From contig OZ257127.1 of the NCBI GenBank assembly GCA_965278965.1, positions 1,860,001-1,924,000 of the forward strand: DNA of 64,000 nucleotides. The letters run 5' to 3'. The notes under the pieces were generated by a model. The model had not been told where the DNA came from. It searched no databases and worked only from the letters and a program-made list of their open reading frames with translations. The position numbers were made by a program, and so were the translations under genes. Every line of letters begins with the position of its first letter. The first letter of the stretch is position 1. The DNA is from UBA10649 sp965278965. GTDB taxonomy: Bacteria > Actinomycetota > Actinomycetes > S36-B12. Positions 33,177 through 41,042 of this stretch are shown in pieces.

Positions 33177-34091
33177 ATGCTCGCCTGGGTCGTCGGCTCC
33201 GGCGGCATGCTCGGTGGAGCGCTTGTCGCGCGCGCGCAGACGCAGTCCGCCGACGTCTTCGACGCGGATCGGGTGCCGTGGGCTGATCCGGCGGCCGCGC
33301 AGGCGGTCCTGACGGCCGACTACGACCGGTTCCGGCGAGCGGCGGGCCAGGAACGGTGGGTGCTCCTGTGGGCGGCAGGCGCGTCGGTGGTCGCGAGCGG
33401 GACCGACGGGACGGATGCTGAGCTCGCCGCGCTACGCACGCTGCTGGCTGCCCTCGCTGCCGATCCGCCGGACGGCTCGGGGGCGGTCTTCGTGACGTCC
33501 TCGGCCGGCGGCGTGTTCGCCGGCTCGGACTATCCGCCCTTCACCCACGACACGCCGCCACGGCCGATCAGCCCATACGGACTGCTCAAGCTCGACCAGG
33601 AGAGTGCAGCGCGCGATCTCCTCGGCGGTCGGATCCCCTTGGTGCTCGGGCGGTTCTCGAACCTCTACGGGCCGGGGCACAACACGGAGAAGGGGCAGGG
33701 GCTCATCCCGATGCTGTGCCTGGCCTGCGTGCGCCGGGTCCCGCTGAACCTGTATGTGCCGATGGACACCGTGCGCGACTACCTCTACGTCGATGACGCC
33801 GCCGCGCTCGCGTGGCGCGCGGCGACAAAGGTGATCGGCGAGGATCCGGCCGCCGCGCACGTCGAGATCATCGCGAGCGGCCGCCCGGCGACAGTGGCCG
33901 AGATCGTCGCGACCGTGCAGACCGTGGCGCACCGCCGCGTCCCGCTCGCCCTTGGGACTGACGACAGTGCTCGCCACCAGGCCGCCGACCTGCGTGTCGT
34001 GCCGTCCGTCGAGACCGACGGCATCGAGCTGACGCCGCTGCCCAGCGGCATCAAGCGCGTGTTCGACGCGGCGATCGCGCGGGCGGTGTGA
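33177..34091 (+). CDS. NAD-dependent nucleotide-sugar epimerase/dehydratase
   Basis: 304-residue SDR with a slightly unusual N terminus (WVVGSGGMLGGALV), the strand VFVTSSAGGVFAG, SPYGLLKLDQE (YxxxK) and GRFSNLYGPGHN, then DTVRDYLYVDDAA. These support a nucleotide-sugar reductase or epimerase. It starts two bases after the previous stop codon and overlaps the next SDR. Substrate unknown; candidates are the CDP-dideoxy sugars of the locus. Confidence 0.78.
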   Translation: MLAWVVGSGGMLGGALVARAQTQSADVFDADRVPWADPAAAQAVLTADYDRFRRAAGQERWVLLWAAGASVVASGTDGTDAELAALRTLLAALAADPPDGSGAVFVTSSAGGVFAGSDYPPFTHDTPPRPISPYGLLKLDQESAARDLLGGRIPLVLGRFSNLYGPGHNTEKGQGLIPMLCLACVRRVPLNLYVPMDTVRDYLYVDDAAALAWRAATKVIGEDPAAAHVEIIASGRPATVAEIVATVQTVAHRRVPLALGTDDSARHQAADLRVVPSVETDGIELTPLPSGIKRVFDAAIARAV

Positions 34092-34930
34092 TGCGGGTCC
34101 TGGTCCTGGGCGGGACCGGGTTCATCGGCCTTCCGGTCTCCCGGCTGCTCGACGACCGCGGCACCGAGGTCGTGTCGTTGGGTCGGTCGCCGCTCGCCGA
34201 TGTGTCGCTCGACGTGCTGGAGCCGGGTGCTCTCGAGGCCTACCTGCGGCGTGAGCCGTTCGACGTGGTGGTGAACCTCGCCGGCGCGGGGCTGGCTACG
34301 GAGTCGGTCGGCCTGCACGTGATGGAGGCCGTCAACGCCGAACTTCCCGGGCGAGTTCTTGGGACGCTGCTCGACCTGCCCGCGCCGCCGGCGTTCGTCC
34401 ACGCGGCAAGCAGCACGGAGCGGCAGGGCGACGACGGGCCGGATGAGTCCGAGTACAGCCGGACCAAGCACGAGGGGGCGCAGGCCGTGCGGCGGATCGC
34501 GGCCGACGCGGGCTCGTCGGTCGTCCTCGCACGCATCCACAACACGTACGGGCCGGGGCAGCCCCGGACGCGTTTCGTCGCCGGGGCGATCCACGAGCTG
34601 GCAGCAGGCCGCCAAATCCGGCTGAACCATCCCGATCGCGTTCGGGACTTCGTGCTGGTCGACGACGTCGTTGCCACGGTCGCGCGGATCGTCGAGGATC
34701 CGGCGTCCGTGCCGCGAGAGGTCGAGCTAGGCACCGGTGTTGGCACGTCCCTTCGCGATGTCGCGCTCACGATCGCCCGGCTGGTCGGGCAGCCAGACTC
34801 GCTCGTCGAGACGGGCGCGGCAGGGACCGCGGACCCCCACCCGACGGCGGTGGCGCGCGAGCCCGGGGGGTCCCTGGGCACGTGCCGCACTACCCTCGAC
34901 GAGGGCCTGGCCCGGACAGTGAGGGAGTGA
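34091..34930 (+). CDS. NAD-dependent epimerase/dehydratase, abequose/paratose-synthase-like
   Basis: 279-residue SDR. Starts MRVLVLGGTGFIGLPVS, then VVNLAGAGLATES, YSRTKHEGAQAV (YxxxK), RIHNTYGPGQPRTRFV and RVRDFVLVDDVV. The YSRTKHEGAQ stretch resembles RfbJ/RfbS, the C4 reductases that finish CDP-abequose or CDP-paratose. I infer that role from the CDP-tyvelose-epimerase-like gene next door, not from sequence alone. ATG overlaps the previous stop as TGATG; a GTG three bases earlier is also possible. Confidence 0.72.
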   Translation: MRVLVLGGTGFIGLPVSRLLDDRGTEVVSLGRSPLADVSLDVLEPGALEAYLRREPFDVVVNLAGAGLATESVGLHVMEAVNAELPGRVLGTLLDLPAPPAFVHAASSTERQGDDGPDESEYSRTKHEGAQAVRRIAADAGSSVVLARIHNTYGPGQPRTRFVAGAIHELAAGRQIRLNHPDRVRDFVLVDDVVATVARIVEDPASVPREVELGTGVGTSLRDVALTIARLVGQPDSLVETGAAGTADPHPTAVAREPGGSLGTCRTTLDEGLARTVRE

Positions 34931-34931
34931 C

Positions 34932-35933
34932 ATGCGCTGGCTGATCACCGGGGGCTCCGGCTTCATCGGCACGAACCTCGCCGGTCACCTCACGGACCGC
35001 GGCGACGATGTCGTGATCGTCGACGACCTCAGCCGCGGCGGCTCTGAGCTGAACGCCGCGTTCCTCGAGCGGGAGCACGGACTCGCGGTCGAGCGGGTCG
35101 ACGTCAGCGACACGGGCGCGCTGTCCACTTTCCTCGCAGGTGAGGCGCCATTCGATGCGATCGCGCACCTCGCCGGGCAGGTGTCGTTCCTGGCGTCCCT
35201 CGCGGATCCGCGTCGCGACTTCGAGGTGAACGCGCTCGGCACCCTCAACGTGCTGGAGCACGTGCGGGTCCACTCCCCGGAGACGGTCGTCGTCGGGATG
35301 AGCTCGAACAAGGTCTACGGCGACCTCTCGCACGTGAGGTTCGTGGAGGAGGCGACGCGGTACGTCGCACCGGACTACCCGGGCGGCTTCGGCGAGGACC
35401 TGCCCCTGGAGTTCCACGGGCCGTATGGCTGCTCGAAGGGCACGGCCGACCAGTACCTCGCGGACTACGGACGGATGTTCGGACTGCGGACGGCCAGCCT
35501 GCGGCAGTCGTCGGTGTACGGCCCGCACCAGCACCCCCGCTCGGACCAAGGCTGGGTCGCGCACCTCGTCGGCGAGGCGCTCGCCGGCCGGCAAATCGCG
35601 CTGAACGGCGTCGGCAAGCAGGTCCGGGATCTGCTGCACGCGACCGATCTCGCGCGGCTTTTCGTCGCGCTCGCCGAGTCGGTCGAGCCCGGGGTCGGGC
35701 ACCAGCTGAACGTGGGCGGCGGCGTGGGCAACGACCTGTCGATCCTTGAGCTGTTCACGTGGCTCGCCGAGCGCACCGGGAGCCCAGTCGACTACGTGAC
35801 CGGTCCCACGCGTCCGAGCGACCAGCTCGTCTTCGTGTCGGACAACGTAGCTGTCAAGCAGCTCACCGGCTGGGAGCCCCAGGTGACGCTGGAGGTCGGG
35901 CTGTCGGCGCTGCTCGACGCCATCACGGAGTAG
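34932..35933 (+). CDS. CDP-paratose 2-epimerase (tyvelose epimerase)-like SDR
   Basis: 333 residues. N terminus WLITGGSGFIGTNLA; then VVVGMSSNKVYGD; GPYGCSKGTADQYLADYGRM with the catalytic YxxxK; and SLRQSSVYGPHQHPRSDQGWVAHL, which matches the conserved segment of CDP-tyvelose epimerase. That enzyme inverts C2 of CDP-paratose to give CDP-tyvelose. Related enzymes act on UDP sugars, so the nucleotide is inferred from the rfbF, rfbG and rfbH genes in this window. One base separates it from the previous gene. Confidence 0.78.
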   Translation: MRWLITGGSGFIGTNLAGHLTDRGDDVVIVDDLSRGGSELNAAFLEREHGLAVERVDVSDTGALSTFLAGEAPFDAIAHLAGQVSFLASLADPRRDFEVNALGTLNVLEHVRVHSPETVVVGMSSNKVYGDLSHVRFVEEATRYVAPDYPGGFGEDLPLEFHGPYGCSKGTADQYLADYGRMFGLRTASLRQSSVYGPHQHPRSDQGWVAHLVGEALAGRQIALNGVGKQVRDLLHATDLARLFVALAESVEPGVGHQLNVGGGVGNDLSILELFTWLAERTGSPVDYVTGPTRPSDQLVFVSDNVAVKQLTGWEPQVTLEVGLSALLDAITE

Positions 35934-35947
35934 GTCTGCGACGCAAG

Positions 35948-37945
35948 TCATCGCGTCGCCACACAGGCGTCTATGAGATTCAGATAGGCGACGTAGTTCG
36001 GCTTCTGGCCATCCATGGTCGGCGCCGCCGGTTCTCGCGCCGGGGCGCCCTCGGAGGCAAGCCGGAAGTACCGAAGGTTCCCGTCCGTGCTCGCGAAGGA
36101 TTCGCTCGCGTCGTTCTGCAGCAGGGGAACCAGCCCCGCGCGCTGCTCCTTAGACAGCCCCCGCATGTCTAGGACGACGTCTTGGTAGCCCAGCGCAGCA
36201 ACTCGCGACACGATGTCCGACGGGCGGTCAAGCATCACGTCATACAACGACGCAGAGAGATCTCGGCCGGTGTAGGCACCCGAACTCCACCGAGCCGAGT
36301 CAGTCAGGACAAAACCCCAAAGGCTCGAGTACACGGGCATCGCGCAGACCCGGGGTCCCTCAGGGTAGATCTCCGGCGGCAAGAACAAGATCGAGCGGCC
36401 GGCCGACGCGACCTCTACCCGTGAGTAGAAGCTCGCCATCACACTCCACCGCCGCGCCGCCTCGTCCGCTCCGTGTCCGTTTGCCGAGACAGGGATCGCC
36501 AAGACGACGGACGTCACGACCGCCGTAGGGACGAGGCACCCGCCCCACCAGAAGCCAGTGCCTACTTGCGGTTTCAGTCGGCGATTCCAATACGACGCCG
36601 CTACGCAAACCGACAGCATGAGAGCAATAACGTAGAAGTGGAACCCAAACCGCTCCCACGACTGAATCGCCCCGACACCGACGATGTTGGTGAGAGATCC
36701 AAGTCCACCGTAGGACGCAACGAGCACGAAGCCGATCGCTAGCCACGACAGTCCGCCTACGTCGCTCACCCGAATCCAACGTGCAGGTGGAGCAGCCGCG
36801 GCTGAGCCACCCGCGAGAAAGGTACGGGACATCAGCACCAGGACGACTGTCCCGGCCACCAGGCCTAGCATCCCCGCCGCCACGGCCCCCTCGCCCACAT
36901 TCATCGGCGGCGAGATCCACGTTGAGCGTTTAAAGGCGCTCAGGACATTTGGGAAGTAGTCGGGGACGAGAACTAGGTCGATCAGCCTCATCGCGAAGTC
37001 GTCTGCCCTTGGCCCAGCATTGCGAATGACCATTGCCCGGTTCTGGCCAATTTCGCTCCACAACAGGTAGCTGGCACGCGTGTCCACGACCGCCCACGTG
37101 ATCACCCAGACGACCTGCGCTGTCACGATCACCGGCACAAATCTCAGCAAGCGACCACCGAGTGACTTCCGCGCGAGGAGAAGACCCACCATGGTCCAGA
37201 ACGAGACGAACGCACCGCCAATTGCCCAGTAGAGGCCGAAGAACGGCGTCGCGAGCACCCAAACCCAGACCCCGACGAGCTGAGGTCGCGATAGTCGATC
37301 GCGGGTAAGCAGAAGTAGCGCGCACACCAACGCCGGGACGACAAGGACATAGTTGGACGCGAAGAATGCCTCCTTCATGAAATGGAACGGAGCGTTCGCA
37401 GCTCCCAGGGCGATCAGCGGTACCGCTATCAGGCTGCGCGGTCGCCATACCCACAGGTAGGCGAGGGCAGTCCATAGGACGAGGAAGAAGGACGCGATGA
37501 AGAACAGGTTTGAGGCGGCTACCGGCGTATCGACGAGCTCCGATGCGATTCGGACAAGCGCAACGTTTCCTCGTTCGAGAGGCGAGGGGAAATCGACCGT
37601 CGTGTAGCCGTCCGGAGCGCCCAACCTAGGCTCTAGCCCGCCCCACGTGCCGCTTCCGATCATCTTCGTCGCCGTGAGCGCCGCCGCAGTATCAACTTCG
37701 GTCCGTCGTGAGCGCTCGTCGACTTCAACGGCTGACCCGTCTGGATCGCTTTCGACCGGCCAGAGGACCCCGCCGCTCGGTGCGCCGGTCCATGAGTAGT
37801 GGAGCGGGACGTCACTCGCCGTTAGACGCGATCCATAGGCGGCCACAAGGACGACGGCTTGGACCAATGTCGCCACCAAGACGACGACAACATACAGACG
37901 CACGCGCACAGGCACTCTCCCCCGAGATGAGGAATCGTAGGCCAT
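35948..37945 (-). CDS. Large polytopic membrane protein, atypical low G+C
   Basis: 665 residues with about twelve helices and a long soluble outer C-terminal domain (from about 490) containing SILFLPPEIYPEG and LDMRGLSKEQRAGLVPLL. The first outer loop is polar and acidic, as in GT-C enzymes, but no family signature is recognised. The coding DNA has clearly lower G+C than its neighbours (a sampled line, 36601-36660, is 53%), implying a different origin. It converges on the tyvelose-epimerase-like gene and diverges from the membrane protein at 38082. Confidence 0.55.
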   Translation of the reverse strand: MAYDSSSRGRVPVRVRLYVVVVLVATLVQAVVLVAAYGSRLTASDVPLHYSWTGAPSGGVLWPVESDPDGSAVEVDERSRRTEVDTAAALTATKMIGSGTWGGLEPRLGAPDGYTTVDFPSPLERGNVALVRIASELVDTPVAASNLFFIASFFLVLWTALAYLWVWRPRSLIAVPLIALGAANAPFHFMKEAFFASNYVLVVPALVCALLLLTRDRLSRPQLVGVWVWVLATPFFGLYWAIGGAFVSFWTMVGLLLARKSLGGRLLRFVPVIVTAQVVWVITWAVVDTRASYLLWSEIGQNRAMVIRNAGPRADDFAMRLIDLVLVPDYFPNVLSAFKRSTWISPPMNVGEGAVAAGMLGLVAGTVVLVLMSRTFLAGGSAAAAPPARWIRVSDVGGLSWLAIGFVLVASYGGLGSLTNIVGVGAIQSWERFGFHFYVIALMLSVCVAASYWNRRLKPQVGTGFWWGGCLVPTAVVTSVVLAIPVSANGHGADEAARRWSVMASFYSRVEVASAGRSILFLPPEIYPEGPRVCAMPVYSSLWGFVLTDSARWSSGAYTGRDLSASLYDVMLDRPSDIVSRVAALGYQDVVLDMRGLSKEQRAGLVPLLQNDASESFASTDGNLRYFRLASEGAPAREPAAPTMDGQKPNYVAYLNLIDACVATR

Positions 37946-38081
37946 ACGTCGCGTTCTGAGTAGGAGGCACAGGCAGTCCTGAGGCTCACGCGACGGCTCG
38001 AGTAGGTCTTGAGCCTCCGGACGGCGCGCCAGATACGTTTGCGCAACCTACGAGTGTTTCAGGGGCGGGCGGGGTTCGAAG
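37946..38081. promoter_or_regulatory. Divergent intergenic region with inverted repeat
   Basis: 136-base gap between two divergent membrane-protein genes. It contains GAGGCTCA (37981-37988) and its complement TGAGCCTC (38010-38017), a dyad that could bind a regulator or form a hairpin. It must contain both promoters, but no clear -35/-10 pair is obvious. No gene seen. Confidence 0.4.
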
Positions 38082-40160
38082 ATGCGATCTAGCTCACGCG
38101 AGCTGCCGTGGGTGGTGCTACTCGCAGTCGTCGCGGCCACGCTCTTCCTCGGGCTCCAAGTCGCGATCTACCCCCTGATGGATGGTTGGGGCTACTACCC
38201 CCTCGGCGACCTAGCGCTGGTGCCGTACCGCGACTACTTCTTCCCTGTCCCACCATTGACGTACTGGGAGGCGGCCGGTGCCAGCGCACTCGGGCTGCCC
38301 CTCATCGCGACGCGACTGATCTTCCTCATTGTTCCTGCGGTATTGGCCGCATCGCTGTACTCACTCGCGCGAATATTCACGGCTAGGACCTTCTCGTTCA
38401 CCGCAGCCCTGCTCGGGGTGGCCGCGCTCGCCACGATCCGACTCGAGACGCTCCAGGGATGGAACCTTCAGGCATTGACCTACCTCGCCGCGGGCGTTGC
38501 GCTCATGGCACGCGGGTGGACAGTCACCGACGGTGACGCAACACGCCGATCACGACGACTGACGACTCGGGAATGGGCACTCTGCCTGTCGGCCGGCGCG
38601 GCCTTCTCGGCCGCGCTCCTTGCGAAGCAGACCACGCTCGTCTCGGCAGTCCTCGTTCTGGCTGCGGCAATAGCCAGTCCGCGTGTGACGCAAGACGGAC
38701 GCCTGGTAGGACGACGCCTGAGCCTGGTCGCGGCGACGCTGGCGATCCCTGTCGTCGTCGGCGTTGTGACCGTGACCTACCTGTGGTCACGCGCGGCACT
38801 TGGCCCGTTCGTGGACGCCATGACTTCCGGTGGAGGCAAGGGCCCATCCCTTAGCAAGCTGGGAGCGTTCGTCTTGGATGCCGCAACGATCTACCTACCG
38901 GTGATCGTCGTCCTGGCCTTCTTGGCATGTCTTCTGGTGTGGCTCCTACGTGCAAGTTCCCGTGAGGCGGCGCCCGCACGTCAGTTCGCGCTCACGACGA
39001 TCATCGTCGCGCTCGCCACCGCGCCGACAGCAATCATCACGTCCGCCAACCAACCAGACTGGGCTGTCCTCGCGACCGCGATCTGGATCGTTGCCACGGC
39101 CCTCATCGTTGCCGTCGCAGGCCGTGCACTCTCCAGTCGACGACGCCTGAGCTGGATGCTTCCGACCGGTGGCCTGATCGTTCCACTGGTCATCTATGTC
39201 TCGCTCGCTGAAGAGCGAGCAGCGTGGTTCGCCGACTTCGGCCGGCTCGCGCTGTGGATCCTCGGCATCGCGATCTTCGGCGGCTCCCTTGTCGTTCTCG
39301 TTGGGATGCTCGCCCCACGCCTGGCTGCCGCGTTCTGGAGACTCGTCGCAGTACCGCCGGAGTCCCGCGCGATCATCGCGGGGCCGCGTCGCCGGTTCGT
39401 GCTCCTTCTCGGCACGGCTGTCGTGGTCGGCAGCCTCGTCAACTCGCTCTCGTCCACCGGCGCGCCGACCATCGACTGGTTCCTCCCCGGCGCCGTGGTC
39501 ACGCTGGCATTTGCATGGTCGGTAGTGCGAGCGGCCCCTCACACGCGGGTCCTGGGAGGACTAGCGGTGACGTGGATCTGGGTCATCGTCGCCGCGACGG
39601 CGGTATTGACCTCTATCCACCCCTACGCCTGGTTCGGCTGGACGGAGCCATCCCTCGTGCCACAGGCACGGGTTGTCTCCGACTTTCCTCACGCCCGCGG
39701 CGTGCTACTTGCTCCGAGCGTGTACGACTTCTACGCCCGTCTCGCCGACGCTGAGTCGTCGGCCAGCGAGCAGAGCTCGAGCCAAGTGGCGACGGTATTC
39801 GCTTTCCCGAACGTTCCGGCGGCCGTGACCGTCACCGGCATCCGGCCATACCCGGTCCTCCCGTGTCCGACCATCTGGTTCGACCTGTGTCCGGACAGCA
39901 CCATCGCCTCGTCCCTCACGTCGTTCATGGCGCGGCCCGCGGACGTCGTCGTATGGGCGAATATCGACGAGCCCACGCTCGCCTGGCATGAGCGTGAGTT
40001 CACCGGTCATCGATCTGCCGTGCGGGACTGGATCGACTACAAGGACGACATGGTTCGTACAGGCACCTGGCAACTGGTCGACCGCATTCCGGTGACGCCT
40101 GATTCGCCCAACCGCTGGCCGATCTCGGTCTACTCCACGCAGAGCGTTCCTCGGGCGTAG
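38082..40160 (+). CDS. Large polytopic membrane protein, GT-C-like
   Basis: 692 residues with about thirteen helices. After the first helix is YPLMDGWGYYPLGDLALVP, then YRDYFFPVPPLTYWEAAG, which resemble the first outer loop of ArnT/Dpm-dependent glycosyltransferases (an acidic pair close to an aromatic cluster). A soluble C-terminal domain starts at about 535 (VSDFPHARGVLLAPSVYDF). Low G+C like its divergent neighbour. It is the first gene of a plus-strand run continuing to the FkbM gene. Confidence 0.58.
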   Translation: MRSSSRELPWVVLLAVVAATLFLGLQVAIYPLMDGWGYYPLGDLALVPYRDYFFPVPPLTYWEAAGASALGLPLIATRLIFLIVPAVLAASLYSLARIFTARTFSFTAALLGVAALATIRLETLQGWNLQALTYLAAGVALMARGWTVTDGDATRRSRRLTTREWALCLSAGAAFSAALLAKQTTLVSAVLVLAAAIASPRVTQDGRLVGRRLSLVAATLAIPVVVGVVTVTYLWSRAALGPFVDAMTSGGGKGPSLSKLGAFVLDAATIYLPVIVVLAFLACLLVWLLRASSREAAPARQFALTTIIVALATAPTAIITSANQPDWAVLATAIWIVATALIVAVAGRALSSRRRLSWMLPTGGLIVPLVIYVSLAEERAAWFADFGRLALWILGIAIFGGSLVVLVGMLAPRLAAAFWRLVAVPPESRAIIAGPRRRFVLLLGTAVVVGSLVNSLSSTGAPTIDWFLPGAVVTLAFAWSVVRAAPHTRVLGGLAVTWIWVIVAATAVLTSIHPYAWFGWTEPSLVPQARVVSDFPHARGVLLAPSVYDFYARLADAESSASEQSSSQVATVFAFPNVPAAVTVTGIRPYPVLPCPTIWFDLCPDSTIASSLTSFMARPADVVVWANIDEPTLAWHEREFTGHRSAVRDWIDYKDDMVRTGTWQLVDRIPVTPDSPNRWPISVYSTQSVPRA

Positions 40161-40237
40161 CGTGTCCGCGATTGTGGATGGGCCGGCCACCGGCGCGGTG
40201 GCGCCGCTCATGGGAGGTCTGTCGCGAGGATGGGCCT

Positions 40238-41026
40238 GTGAACCAGCCAGTCGCAATCGTCACCGGCTCCGCCGGGGCCCTCGGCGGAGCGATCAGCGAC
40301 GCGCTCGCCGCGTCCGGGTACGCCGTGGTGGGATACGACCTGCCGGAGGCTGTGCACAGCGGCCGACCTGATCAGCCCGCCGCCGACCGAGTGACGGTCC
40401 CGGGCGACGTCACGAGCGCCGGGGACCTTGCGACTCTCGCCGACTACGTCGACACGACGTACGGGCGCCTCGACCTCCTCGTCAACAATGCCGCTATCGA
40501 TGCGAAGGTCACGGACGCCGGCGGCGGACCGATTGACCCCGTTCAGGCACTGTCTATGTTCCCCGCGGAGCTATTCATGAGGACGCTGCAGACGAATGTC
40601 GTGGGCCCGTTCCTGGTCGTGCAGTCGTGCCTCGATCTGCTGCGACGGACGCCTGGTGCAAACATCGTCAACATCGCATCCCTCTACGGCGTCCGCGCGC
40701 CAAACCACGCTCTCTACCGCGAGAGCGGAATGAACCTGTTCAAGAGCCCCGACTACCCGGCCAGCAAGGCAGCGCTGATCTCGTTCACCGAATACCTCGC
40801 AGCGACTCTTGGTCCGCTGGGTATCCGCGCCAACGCGGTGTCCCCCGGCGGCGTGGACCTCGGCCAACCGAGAGCGTTCGTCGATGCGTACGCGGCTGGG
40901 ACCCCGCTGTCCCGCATGGCGTCGCCCGACGACGTCGCCGCCGCCGTACTGTTCGTTGGCTCCTCAGACGCGGGCTACATCACGGGACACAACTTGCTCG
41001 TCGACGGGGGGCGCACGACGTGGTAG
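40238..41026 (+). CDS. Short-chain dehydrogenase/reductase (classical SDR, PtmA-like)
   Basis: 262-residue NAD(P)-dependent oxidoreductase. TGSAGALGGAI (cofactor motif), LLVNNAAI, the catalytic Ser in NIASLYGV and DYPASKAAL carrying YxxxK are all in place; ISPGGV-like SPGGVDLG follows. SDRs of this kind accompany NeuB-type synthases in flagellin and capsule modification clusters (PtmA); the reaction here is not known. The GTG at 40238 has GAGGAT eight bases upstream; a longer in-frame start lacks one. It precedes the NeuB fusion by 16 bases. Confidence 0.85.
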   Translation: MNQPVAIVTGSAGALGGAISDALAASGYAVVGYDLPEAVHSGRPDQPAADRVTVPGDVTSAGDLATLADYVDTTYGRLDLLVNNAAIDAKVTDAGGGPIDPVQALSMFPAELFMRTLQTNVVGPFLVVQSCLDLLRRTPGANIVNIASLYGVRAPNHALYRESGMNLFKSPDYPASKAALISFTEYLAATLGPLGIRANAVSPGGVDLGQPRAFVDAYAAGTPLSRMASPDDVAAAVLFVGSSDAGYITGHNLLVDGGRTTW

Positions 41027-41042
41027 CGGACAGAGCGACCGC

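Noticed and set aside
38060..38080. GGGGTTCGAA resembling a tRNA T-loop
   Set aside because: No acceptor stem, anticodon arm or CCA could be drawn around it.
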